NCBI GenBank assembly: GCA_945882615.1
Contig: CAMCWK010000015.1
Location: forward strand, 1 to 64,000
Direction of reading: 5' to 3'
DNA from: Rhizobium sp. Q54
GTDB lineage: Bacteria; Pseudomonadota; Alphaproteobacteria; Micropepsales; Micropepsaceae
Length of the DNA: 64,000 nucleotides
This document shows positions 49,526-58,453 of this stretch, piece by piece (the stretch's first letter is position 1; every line of letters begins with the position of its first letter). The position numbers and the translations under genes are program-made. The notes below the pieces were generated by a model, which had not been told where the DNA came from, did not search any database, and was given only the letters and a program-made list of their open reading frames with translations.

Positions 49526-50251
49526 TTAATAGCGCAGCACCAGTTTGCGGCCGCTGATATTGAACGATTTCATTCTGTTGAGGAATGTCATTCCCAGCAG
49601 CGACGAGCGCATCGGCGCCTGGTTGATGGAAACCGGAACATTGGTCAGCCGGATATGACCAACTGTCAGTTCGTCTACTACCGTCGATGCGCCATAACCG
49701 ATGCCGTTGGCGGTTTCATAGGCGCGATTGAAGACGAGGTTGTCGACATCGATGCCCAGCCGCCGGGCGTCCCCCGGGGTCAGCACGATCGAGCTGGCCC
49801 CGGTATCCACCAGGAAGCGTACCGGCGTGCCGTTCACCGTGCCATTGGCGTGAAAGCCGCCGCCCGCGCTGGCGGAAATCACCATCTCGCCAGCCTCTGT
49901 TTGCAGAGGCGTGCCGGGAATCAGGTCGGCGCGCAGCCGCTGACCCAAATCCAGCAGTTCGTCTTGATAGGAATAGCCAAGCATCAGCACCGCGCCGACG
50001 CCCAGCCACAGCGCGATATTGCGCACTGTCTGTTTCAGGTTGAAGTGGCGCACAAACAGCAGGCTGGAGGAGACCAGCGCCAGCACGGCAAGGATACGGA
50101 TCAGATCGGGATTGCTGAAGTGGCCCTCACCCGGGAAAGCGCGAACCAGCAGGAAGACCAACAAGCCGACGCCGGCCAGCGCCGCCAGCCAGAGATAAAG
50201 TCCGACGCGCGGCCCGTCATGCTTCGGCGGCTGCCAGGGATTCTGGTCCAC
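49526..50251 (-). CDS. Retropepsin-like aspartic protease (TIGR02281-type)
   Basis: HANGTVNGTPVRFLVDTGASSIVLTPGDARRLGID...LLGMTFLNRMKSFNISGRKLVLRY. Confidence 0.88.
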   Translation of the reverse strand: MDQNPWQPPKHDGPRVGLYLWLAALAGVGLLVFLLVRAFPGEGHFSNPDLIRILAVLALVSSSLLFVRHFNLKQTVRNIALWLGVGAVLMLGYSYQDELLDLGQRLRADLIPGTPLQTEAGEMVISASAGGGFHANGTVNGTPVRFLVDTGASSIVLTPGDARRLGIDVDNLVFNRAYETANGIGYGASTVVDELTVGHIRLTNVPVSINQAPMRSSLLGMTFLNRMKSFNISGRKLVLRY

Positions 50252-52054
50252 CTATTCCAGTTCCATGATCACAGCGCTGCCGGCCTGGATGCGTTCCAGC
50301 AGCATGGGGCATTCCGGCACCATCCGCTCCATCCAGTAGCGGGCGCACATCAGCTTGTCCTTGTGCAGTTGGTCGCTCTTGCCGAGGCTGACCTTCGCCA
50401 TCATGCCCCACATCAGCGCGGTCACGGTGATGCCCATGATGCGCAGATATTCGGTGGCGCCGGCGCCCGCGTCATTGGGATTCTTCATGCCGTTGGCCGC
50501 CAGCCACATGGTGGCGGCCTGCAGTGCTTCGGTACCGCGCTTCACCCCGGCCACGAACATCTTCATGCCGTCATCTTTTTCGTTTTCGCCGATCCAGCCG
50601 GTCAGCAGGGCGAACAGCGCCATCGGCGCCGCGCCGCCCTTGCGGCCCAGCTTGCGGCCCACCAGGTCCATCGCCTGCACGCCATTGGCGCCTTCATAGA
50701 CCATGTTGATGCGGGCATCGCGCACGAACTGCTCCACGCCATTGTCGCGGATATAACCGTGGCCGCCATAGCATTGCATGCCCAGATTGGCGGCTTCGAA
50801 ACCCATGTCGGTACCGAACGCCTTGATCACGGGTGTCATCAGGTCCGCGAGCAGCCCCGCATTTTCCGCTTCGGGGCGTTGCGACGTTGCGATGCTCATC
50901 TGCAAGGTGGTCCAGGCGGCCAGCGCGCGGGCACCTTCCACAAAGGACCGGGCCTGCAGCAGCATCTTCTTCACATCGGGATGGACGATTTCCAGATCGG
51001 CGGGCTTGTCCGGCTCCTTGGGGCCGGTTAGCGCGCGGCCCACCCGGCGTTCATGGGCATAGGCATAGCCGTTCTGATAGGCGACTTCGCCCAGCCCGAT
51101 GCCCTGGATGCCGACGCCCAGACGTGCCGCATTCATCATTCCGAACATGCCGGCCATGCCGGCCGAGGAAGAGCGCTTTTCGCCCGGCTTCAACGGCTCC
51201 GGCTTGGGGCCCAGCCGCCAGGCGATGGCGTCATCGAAATTCAGCACACAGGTCGCCTGGCCCTTGATGCCCATCTTGTGTTCGATACCGCCGGTATTGA
51301 CGCCATTGCGCGCGCCCATCGTGCCGTCTTCCTTGACCAGGAATTTGGGCACCATGAAGAAGTTCACGGTCGAGAGATCGTCGTGGATCTGACCATTCTC
51401 GTCGGGAATCTTGGCGATCACCATGTGAATGATGTTGGAGGTTAAGTCCTGGTCGCCGCCCGAGATGAAAATCTTGGTGCCGTTCATCTTATAGGTGCCA
51501 TCCGGCTGCTCGACCGCCCTGGTCTTCATCAGCCGAAGATCTGTGCCGCAGCCCGGCTCGGTCAGGCACATGGTGCCGGCCCATTCGCCCGACACCATCT
51601 TGGGCGCGATGCCGGTCTTCATCCACTCCGCGCCGGTCGCCAGCAGCGCGCCATAGGCGCCGGCCGTCAGCATGGGATACATGGCGAGCGACTGGTTGGC
51701 GCTCATCCCCATTTCGCTCACCGCCATGGTGAGGATATGGGGCATGTTCGCCCCGCCCACCGATTCCGGCGCGCCCAGTCCGCCCCAGCCCGCTTCGCAA
51801 TAGGCCTTGTAGGCCTCCTTGAAGCCCTTGGGCGTGGTGACGGTGCCGTTCTGGAAATGACAGCCTTCCTCGTCGCCCGACTGGTTGAGCGGCTGCAACA
51901 CTTCCTCGCAGAACTTGCCCGCATTGCTGAGAATGTCGTCCACCAGCCCCGCATCCAGATCGGCGAAGCCCGGCAGGTCGCGATGTTTTTCCAGCTCCAG
52001 AACTTCGTGCAGCAGGAAGCGATAATCTTCGACCGGGGCGCGATAAATGGGCAT
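50252..52054 (-). CDS. Acyl-CoA dehydrogenase
   Basis: MPIYRAPVEDYRFLLHEVLELEKH...; MCLTEPGCGTDLRLMKTRA; GGHGYIRDNGVEQFVRDARINMVYEGANGVQAMDLV. Track start 52183 would run through the terminator at 52141-52172. Confidence 0.95.
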   Translation of the reverse strand: MPIYRAPVEDYRFLLHEVLELEKHRDLPGFADLDAGLVDDILSNAGKFCEEVLQPLNQSGDEEGCHFQNGTVTTPKGFKEAYKAYCEAGWGGLGAPESVGGANMPHILTMAVSEMGMSANQSLAMYPMLTAGAYGALLATGAEWMKTGIAPKMVSGEWAGTMCLTEPGCGTDLRLMKTRAVEQPDGTYKMNGTKIFISGGDQDLTSNIIHMVIAKIPDENGQIHDDLSTVNFFMVPKFLVKEDGTMGARNGVNTGGIEHKMGIKGQATCVLNFDDAIAWRLGPKPEPLKPGEKRSSSAGMAGMFGMMNAARLGVGIQGIGLGEVAYQNGYAYAHERRVGRALTGPKEPDKPADLEIVHPDVKKMLLQARSFVEGARALAAWTTLQMSIATSQRPEAENAGLLADLMTPVIKAFGTDMGFEAANLGMQCYGGHGYIRDNGVEQFVRDARINMVYEGANGVQAMDLVGRKLGRKGGAAPMALFALLTGWIGENEKDDGMKMFVAGVKRGTEALQAATMWLAANGMKNPNDAGAGATEYLRIMGITVTALMWGMMAKVSLGKSDQLHKDKLMCARYWMERMVPECPMLLERIQAGSAVIMELE

Positions 52055-52140
52055 GGCGGCAATCCGTTTGGGGAAACTGATTCTTACTCTGCCATGGCGC
52101 CGCCCGCCATTGTGCAGACGCAGCAGAAAGTGGGTGCAAC

Positions 52141-52172
52141 GAAAAGGGCCGGGCGCTTTCGCGTCCGGCCCC
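52141..52172 (-). terminator. Rho-independent terminator candidate downstream of the Ala/Ser/Gly-rich protein gene
   Basis: GGGCCGGacgcGAAAGcgcCCGGCCC stem-loop on minus strand followed by TTTTC. Confidence 0.65.
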
Positions 52173-52192
52173 ATTTTCATCAAACGGTCTTG

Positions 52193-52627
52193 TTACTGAA
52201 CGGTGGCAGTACCGCCGGCATTCACCGTGGCCTGTTGGTTCAGCTGCCGGGTGGTTTCGGCTTCCGCAGCGTCAGCGGCGGCACGGGCGCGGCTCGACAT
52301 GCGGCCGGCCGCGGTCTGGGTCGAACGATTGACGCTGGCCGCATTGCCTGATGCGTCCGCCGAGTTGACATCACCGCTGGCCGACACGCCGCTCGAAACG
52401 CTGCCCTGGGTGTTGAGCGCGCCACTGGTGCTGGCGCTGCCGGCCGGGCTGTTCACTGAGCCACTGATGCCGGCGCTGGCGGCCGGATTGACCGCGCCGG
52501 TGGCAGGGGTTCCGACAGCGCCGCTTGCGCCCGCGCTGGCGCCAAGCTGGGCCAAAGCCGGGGTGGCAATAATGACGGCGCCGCACAGAAGGGCGCTGAT
52601 GCAGGCATTGTTGAGGGTGCTCTTCAT
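52193..52627 (-). CDS. Exported low-complexity Ala/Ser/Gly/Asn-rich protein
   Basis: Signal peptide MKSTLNNACISALLCGAVIIATPALAQ, then degenerate GA/VN/SG repeats and a charged C-terminal segment. Confidence 0.7.
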   Translation of the reverse strand: MKSTLNNACISALLCGAVIIATPALAQLGASAGASGAVGTPATGAVNPAASAGISGSVNSPAGSASTSGALNTQGSVSSGVSASGDVNSADASGNAASVNRSTQTAAGRMSSRARAAADAAEAETTRQLNQQATVNAGGTATVQ

Positions 52628-52781
52628 GACGATTCTCCTGCTGCGAGACCTTCAGTCTCGCGGATGGGTTGTTCCCCTTGCAGGTGAAAAGGCGCGGGCC
52701 CCCCAAAAGGCTCCCGCCCGGGGCCAAATAAGGCGCTTCGAACTGGAAATGCCGGGCCAAATGCGGCAAAGGTTCCGCCAT

Positions 52782-52858
52782 GACCCCGTAGCTCAGCAGG
52801 ATAGAGCGGCGGTTTCCTAAACCGTAGGCCGGTGGTTCGAGTCCTCCCGGGGTCACCA
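52782..52858 (+). tRNA. tRNA-Arg (anticodon CCT), CCA encoded
   Basis: Manual fold: acceptor GACCCCG/CGGGGTC, D arm GCTC/GAGC, anticodon loop TTCCTAA, T loop TTCGAGT, 3' ACCA; 77 nt. Confidence 0.93.
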
Positions 52859-52870
52859 TCAAAGGATCAG

Positions 52871-53884
52871 ATGAGCCAAGCGCTGGAACAGGGATTGCGG
52901 CAAAGGCTGGCCACCCATCCGGGCGACTTCTCGGCGCAGGTGCAGCTGGGTCAGCTTCTGCTGCACAGCGGCAGGCTGGAAGAGGCGCTGGGAATCGCCG
53001 ACCGCGCTGCCGCGCTTAATCCCGGCCATGGCATACCCTTTTCTTTGCAGGCCATCGCGGCTGCGCGCCTGCGCTTCGGCTCGCCGCCATCGCCCCTACC
53101 GGCCCAGGCAAGCCCCGCGATTTCGATGCGGACCCTTGGCGCCAATGGCCGGTTCGGAAACCAGCTGCTGCAATATGCCTTCCTGAAACTCTATGCCCGC
53201 CAGCACAATCTCTCAGCGCAGAGCTATGACTGGATCGGGCGCGATCTGTTCGGCTGCGACGATCCTTTTCCGGCGGCGAACTTCCCGTCACTGGATGAAA
53301 GCCAGGCCGACCTTTTCGCTTCGCTGAATGGCGGCGCCCCGGTCCATGCCAACCGGGACATCACCGGATACTTTTGCCGCCACACCAGTGCATGGCAGGA
53401 TCGCGCGCCCCATTTCCGTGCCTTGTTCCAGCACCGCTCCGTGGTACGCGACTGGCTGCGGCCGGCCATGACCGAACTGGCGGCACGCGGGCGGACGCTG
53501 GTGGGCGTTCATATCCGGCGCGGCGATTTCGGACAGGGCCAGTTCTGGATCGCGCCGGTGGAATGGTATGCGAGCTGGCTTGCTGCGATCTGGAAGGACC
53601 TGGACGCGCCGGTTCTCTACATCGCCAGCGACGATCCGAGTGTGACGGCGGCGTTTTCAGATTTTCATCCCATGGATGCGCGGATGCTGGCGGCGGGGCG
53701 GCTGGATTTCTGCATGGATCATCATGTGCTGTCACAGGCCGACCATCTGGCGATTTCCAACAGCAGCTTTTCCTTCACCGCCGCGATGCTGAACGAGAGG
53801 GCGCGCGGTTTTGTCAGGCCGGACCGCGCGGTGCAGGCGCTGGTGCCGTTCGATCCCTGGAATGCGGACGTACTGCTGCCCTGA
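52871..53884 (+). CDS. TPR-containing glycosyltransferase family 11-like (fucosyltransferase-like)
   Basis: N-term TPR-like segment; NGRFGNQLLQYAFLKLYARQHNL; VGVHIRRGDFGQGQFWIAPVEWY; LAISNSSFSFTAAML. Confidence 0.75.
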   Translation: MSQALEQGLRQRLATHPGDFSAQVQLGQLLLHSGRLEEALGIADRAAALNPGHGIPFSLQAIAAARLRFGSPPSPLPAQASPAISMRTLGANGRFGNQLLQYAFLKLYARQHNLSAQSYDWIGRDLFGCDDPFPAANFPSLDESQADLFASLNGGAPVHANRDITGYFCRHTSAWQDRAPHFRALFQHRSVVRDWLRPAMTELAARGRTLVGVHIRRGDFGQGQFWIAPVEWYASWLAAIWKDLDAPVLYIASDDPSVTAAFSDFHPMDARMLAAGRLDFCMDHHVLSQADHLAISNSSFSFTAAMLNERARGFVRPDRAVQALVPFDPWNADVLLP

Positions 53885-53885
53885 A

Positions 53886-54608
53886 CTATTTCAGCCCCAG
53901 CCGGGCTTTCAATTCACTGACCCGAAGATCGGTATAGGCCGGACTGCCGACGTCAAATCGCTTGGCGGTGGAAAGTCCGCCCACCACCACCGGCTCAAAG
54001 CCTGCATCGCGCACCAGCTGCGAGGCGATGCGCAGACCTTCGGCATCATCGCTGGCCAGCGGCACGCCGGTTTTCTCGCCGGTCGCCTTGGACAGCGGCG
54101 CCAGCTTGGCGGCGCCGATCTGGTTGAAGGCGCGCACCAGCCGCACCCCCGGCAGATAGGTCGGCACCACCGCGCCGGTGCCCTTCTGGATCGCCTCATT
54201 GGCCATGGCCCCGTCGCGCCCGACATAGGGATTGGTGGTGTCCAGCACCACCTTGCCTTTCAGTTCGGCGGCATAATCGCGGCCCACCTGGGGCAGCGCG
54301 CCGAACGGCACCGACACCACGATCACCTGACCGAAGGCGGCGGCCTCGCGCGCCGTGCCGGCGCGCGCGCCATGGCCGATATCGGCGGCGAGCTTTTTCA
54401 TTTCATCCAGGTTCAGCGCCGAGACCATTACCGGATAACCGGCCTCAGCCCAGAAGCGCGCCAGCTGGCCGCCGATCTTGCCTGCGCCGATCACGCCGAT
54501 GCGCGGCTTGGTCTGGGCGCTGAGCGCGGAGGAAAACAGCGCAACAAAGGCGGCGGAAAACAGGAAGGGGCGGCGGCCAATCGGGTGCATGGGATTTCTC
54601 CGATCCAA
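53886..54608 (-). CDS. NAD(P)-binding oxidoreductase (F420-dependent NADP reductase-like), exported
   Basis: RIGVIGAGKIGGQLARFWAEAGYPVMVSALN...VVLDTTNPYVGRDG; hydrophobic/Tat-like N-terminus RRPFLFSAAFVALFSSALSAQ. Confidence 0.75.
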   Translation of the reverse strand: MDRRNPMHPIGRRPFLFSAAFVALFSSALSAQTKPRIGVIGAGKIGGQLARFWAEAGYPVMVSALNLDEMKKLAADIGHGARAGTAREAAAFGQVIVVSVPFGALPQVGRDYAAELKGKVVLDTTNPYVGRDGAMANEAIQKGTGAVVPTYLPGVRLVRAFNQIGAAKLAPLSKATGEKTGVPLASDDAEGLRIASQLVRDAGFEPVVVGGLSTAKRFDVGSPAYTDLRVSELKARLGLK

Positions 54609-54631
54609 AAAGCGGTGAAACTATAGTGGCA

Positions 54632-56143
54632 CTATTTGATCCAAAGCCAGCGGCTGCGATTGGCGTTGCTGGCGTTGCGGATAAAGCCGCCGACGCGCGG
54701 GCCCACCGCCACGCTCAGCGCGCGGTAGCGGATGGGAACCCAGGGCATGTCGGCCAGGGCGATCTGCTCCGCCGACTTGAGCAACTGCGCGCGTCTGGTG
54801 GTATCCGGTTCACGCTCCGCAGCCGTCATGGCGGCGTCGAATTTTGGATTGTTGTAGCCGGCATAGTTGCGGGGATTGCCCTTGCGCAGCAGGTCCAGAA
54901 AGGTGCTGGCATCATCGTAATCGGCCAGCCAGTCGGCATAGGCGATCTGATATTGGCCCAGCCGCAGGTTGCGCAGGATGATCTGGAAATCCGCTGTCTG
55001 GATCTGCACGTCGACATGAATCTGCCGCGCCATCGCCTGGAACACCGCGGCCAGCCGCCGGCTGTCCGGTGACCCGCTCACCGAATAGGTCAGGCGCAAT
55101 TTGTTGAAGGGGCCATAGCCCGCGTCCTGCATAAGCCGCCGGGCCGCCGACAGCCGCGCGGGATAGGGCATGGGCTTGAAATCCAGCGCCGGTCCGCCGC
55201 GATAGAAGCTGGTGTGGGGCGGGACATAGGAATAAGCGGGGATTTCATTCAGCTTCATCACCTTTTGCGCCACCGCCTCGCGGTCATAGACAAGATTGAG
55301 GGCGCGGCGCACGCGAATGTCGGCCAGCGCCGGATCGCGCATATTCAAGGCGAGATAACTCAGGGTCAGTCCCGGTATGACATTCAGCGCCTGAGGCATG
55401 TTCTGGCGCAACCATTCGACCTGCGTGGAAGGCAGCGGCGTCTGCATGTCCAGCTCGCCCGCCCGCAATCGCCGAAGCGCCGCCAGCGTGTCGGCGGTAG
55501 GGAAGAAATTGACCGTGTCGATCTTGACCGCCGCGGCGTCGTAGAAGCGCCGGTTCTTTACCAGCGTGATGCGGTCGTTGGGCGACCAGCTTTTGAGGAT
55601 GTAGGGACCGTTATAGGCGCCTTTGCGCGGCAGGGGCGACCCGCTGGGATGGGCGAGAAGCTCCGGCAAGTACGGTGCGGGATTTTCCAGGCGCACCACC
55701 AGCGTGCGCGCATTCACGGCTTTGACCTCCAGCGCCGAAGGCGGCAGCGCACCGTTGCTGATGGCGCGGGCATTCTTGACCGGCCACAGCATGGCGGCGG
55801 TGCGCGATGCGGTCTTGGGATCGAGCAGCCGCCGCCAGCCGGCGACAAAGTCCTGCGCCGTCACGGGCGTCCCGTCCGACCACTCGGCCTTGCGCAAGTG
55901 AAAGGTCCAGGTGAGGCCGTCCTTGGACACCTCCCAGCGCTCGGCCATGCCGGGGATCGGCTTGCCGCGCGCATCCAGGGTGGTGAGGCCGACCATCAGG
56001 TCGCCCAGAATGTTGGTTTCAGGCTGGCTGCCGGCGGCGGCGGGATCGAGCGAATCTGGTTCGGCGCCATTGCCGCGATTCAAAACCGTCTGCGCCGATG
56101 CGGGAAGAGCAAACAGCAGCAGGGCGATCAGCGCAGACTTCAT
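54632..56143 (-). CDS. Oligopeptide ABC transporter substrate-binding protein (SBP family 5)
   Basis: Signal peptide; LNRGNGAEPDSLDPAAAGSQPETNILGDLMVGL...WTFHLRKAEWSDGTPVTAQDFVAGWRRLLDP. Confidence 0.93.
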   Translation of the reverse strand: MKSALIALLLFALPASAQTVLNRGNGAEPDSLDPAAAGSQPETNILGDLMVGLTTLDARGKPIPGMAERWEVSKDGLTWTFHLRKAEWSDGTPVTAQDFVAGWRRLLDPKTASRTAAMLWPVKNARAISNGALPPSALEVKAVNARTLVVRLENPAPYLPELLAHPSGSPLPRKGAYNGPYILKSWSPNDRITLVKNRRFYDAAAVKIDTVNFFPTADTLAALRRLRAGELDMQTPLPSTQVEWLRQNMPQALNVIPGLTLSYLALNMRDPALADIRVRRALNLVYDREAVAQKVMKLNEIPAYSYVPPHTSFYRGGPALDFKPMPYPARLSAARRLMQDAGYGPFNKLRLTYSVSGSPDSRRLAAVFQAMARQIHVDVQIQTADFQIILRNLRLGQYQIAYADWLADYDDASTFLDLLRKGNPRNYAGYNNPKFDAAMTAAEREPDTTRRAQLLKSAEQIALADMPWVPIRYRALSVAVGPRVGGFIRNASNANRSRWLWIK

Positions 56144-57801
56144 GCGAACTGCTTCACGCGCGCCGCCTGATCGATGCTGATCCAGCGGGAGCGGTGGTAA
56201 TCGAGCGCGTTGGCCTCCAGACCTTTCACATAAGGCCAGGTCAGATTGAGGCTGACCCAGAACCACAGCGGCATGGCGGCATGGTCTTTGAGGAAAATGC
56301 CTTCTGCCTGCGCCAGCTTTTCGCTGCGGAGGATAATGTCAGGTTCGCGCTGGGCGCTGTCGAGGGCGGCATCAAAAGCCGGGTTGCTGTATTCGCCCCA
56401 ATTGTTGCCCCCGCCGGTGCGGAACAGGTCCAGGAAATTTGAGGCATCGCTGAAATCGGCGGCCCATCCAGCTTGGCAGATATCGAAATCATGCTCCTGA
56501 ATAGCCGGATAGAAGACCTGCATGTCGTTGGGAGTGATGGTGATGTCGATGAAAACCTGCGCCAGCATCTGCTGGACTGCAGCCGCCACCGCGCGCCCGG
56601 CCCCCGGCGCGGTGCTGCGGATCATGTAGGTCGTGCGTACCCGGTTGTTATCGCCGTAACCGGCGGCGCGCATCAGGTCCTGGGCCTTGGCGATACGCTG
56701 GCCATAATTCAGCGATTTGAAGTCATAGGTCAGTCCACCCTGATAATTGGCTATGCCCGGCGGCACCACATTGTAAGCAGGTACCTCGCCGCTTCGTAGG
56801 ACGCGCTGGGTGATGACTTCGCGGTTCAGCGCCATGTTGATCGCTTCGCGTACCCTGACGTCGTCGAACGGCTTGCGCTTGTGGTTGACGCCGATGATCT
56901 CTGTAATCAGCGTCGGCACGGGATGGATTGCCTGGGGAAGGTTCTGACGGATCCAGTCGATTTTCTGAACAGGAAGCCGGTCTTGGAAATCTAGCTCGCC
57001 GACCCGGAAACGCCGCAGGGCGGCGGCATAGTCGCTGGTCGGATAGAAGTACACCCGCTCCAGCGCCACATTCGCGGCGTCGTAGAAGCGAGGATTTTTC
57101 TCGACCATCACATGGTCGTTTGGAATCCATTCCTTCAGGACGAAGGGGCCGTTGCCGACATAATTTCCTGGACGCGCCCATTCCTTGCCCTTGGCGGTCA
57201 CCACATAGCGCGGCAGGGGATAGGTGGTGGTGTGGGTCAGAAGCTCCAGCAGGTAGGGCGCAGGATGTTCCAGCTGGACGCGCAAGGTGCGGGCATCGAT
57301 GGCCGTGACGCCCATGGTGGTGGGCGGCATCTTGCCGGCAGTGATGGACGCGCCATTCTTCACCAAGTGCAGGAAATAGGCATAGCTGGATGCGGTCGCG
57401 GGATCGACCAGCCGGCGCCAGGAGAAAACAAAATCTTCCGCCGTCACCGGCGCGCCGTCCGACCACAGCGCCTCGCGCAGATAGAATGTCCAGGTCAGGC
57501 CGTCTTCGGAAGTTTCCCAGCGTGTTGCCATGCCGGGAATCGCCTTGCAGGCGGCATCATGGGTCATCAGGCCGATCATCAGATCGCCGATGATCTCATT
57601 TTCCTGGGTGCCGGAAGACTGGGTCGGGTCCAGCGTCTCCGGCTCCGCCACATTGCCCCGCAGGAAGGTCCCCGCGTCCGCGATCTTATGGTGAACGCTC
57701 CGGGATGGTCCGCGCAGCCAGAAATAGCCGCCCGTGGCGGCCAGCGCCGCGCCGCCTGCCAGCGCGATGCGGCGGTTCCATGCCTTGCCCGATGCCATCA
57801 A
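56140..57801 (-). CDS. Oligopeptide ABC transporter substrate-binding protein (SBP family 5, second copy)
   Basis: LRGNVAEPETLDPTQSSGTQENEIIGDLMIGL...WTFYLREALWSDGAPVTAEDFVFSWRRLVDP; 4-bp overlap with the next gene. Confidence 0.93.
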   Translation of the reverse strand: MMASGKAWNRRIALAGGAALAATGGYFWLRGPSRSVHHKIADAGTFLRGNVAEPETLDPTQSSGTQENEIIGDLMIGLMTHDAACKAIPGMATRWETSEDGLTWTFYLREALWSDGAPVTAEDFVFSWRRLVDPATASSYAYFLHLVKNGASITAGKMPPTTMGVTAIDARTLRVQLEHPAPYLLELLTHTTTYPLPRYVVTAKGKEWARPGNYVGNGPFVLKEWIPNDHVMVEKNPRFYDAANVALERVYFYPTSDYAAALRRFRVGELDFQDRLPVQKIDWIRQNLPQAIHPVPTLITEIIGVNHKRKPFDDVRVREAINMALNREVITQRVLRSGEVPAYNVVPPGIANYQGGLTYDFKSLNYGQRIAKAQDLMRAAGYGDNNRVRTTYMIRSTAPGAGRAVAAAVQQMLAQVFIDITITPNDMQVFYPAIQEHDFDICQAGWAADFSDASNFLDLFRTGGGNNWGEYSNPAFDAALDSAQREPDIILRSEKLAQAEGIFLKDHAAMPLWFWVSLNLTWPYVKGLEANALDYHRSRWISIDQAARVKQFA

Positions 57802-57886
57802 GACCTTCTACCATGTGTTGCCGCCAAATATTTGCCGGGTTTGCGGCGGACTATTCAATGCTTTTCGGGGACGTGGGGAGAAGACA

Positions 57887-58453
57887 ATGCGTAAGTTGGT
57901 AATTGCGATGGCCGCCGGTGCGGCGCTGACGCCGTGTGTGGCCCTGGCGGATGCGCGCGAAGATGTCATTGCCGGCGTCACCCGCTGCGCCGCCCTGTCT
58001 GACGACCGCCAATGGCTGGATTGCTATTATGGCGCCGCCCAGCCGCTGCGCGCCCAGCTCGGCCTGTCGCCCGCCCCCCAGGCCCAGATCAAGCTTCTGG
58101 AAAGCCAGCCCCGCGCCGGCACGGCGCTTCCGGGCACCATCACCCGCGCCGCGGTGCGCACCGGCCCGCCGCCCATGCCCAAGCGTTCCAGCATCTTCAC
58201 GGTCTTCAGCGGCGAGGAGCTGGTCAACAATCAGCCGCTCCAGTCCTATGACATCAAGAACGGCGCCTTTATCGTCACCCTGAACGATGGCCAGGTCTGG
58301 ACCCAGACCGACGAAGATGCCGCCAAGCGTCCGGTGCGCTGGCGCGAGCCCGCCAATTCCATGCGGGTGAGCATCAGCCAGGGCGCGATGGGCACCTTCA
58401 ACCTGGTGGTCGGTGACGAAAACCGGTCCTACAAGGTCAAGCGCATCCGCTAG
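57887..58453 (+). CDS. Hypothetical periplasmic protein
   Basis: Signal peptide MRKLVIAMAAGAALTPCVALA; REDVIAGVTRCAALSDDRQWLDCYYGAAQPLRAQLG. Confidence 0.75.
   Translation: MRKLVIAMAAGAALTPCVALADAREDVIAGVTRCAALSDDRQWLDCYYGAAQPLRAQLGLSPAPQAQIKLLESQPRAGTALPGTITRAAVRTGPPPMPKRSSIFTVFSGEELVNNQPLQSYDIKNGAFIVTLNDGQVWTQTDEDAAKRPVRWREPANSMRVSISQGAMGTFNLVVGDENRSYKVKRIR

Noticed and set aside
49223-51031. 602-aa plus-strand ORF across the esterase, protease and acyl-CoA dehydrogenase
   Set aside because: Runs antisense to three well-supported genes; His/Gln/Gly/Ala-rich with no domain.
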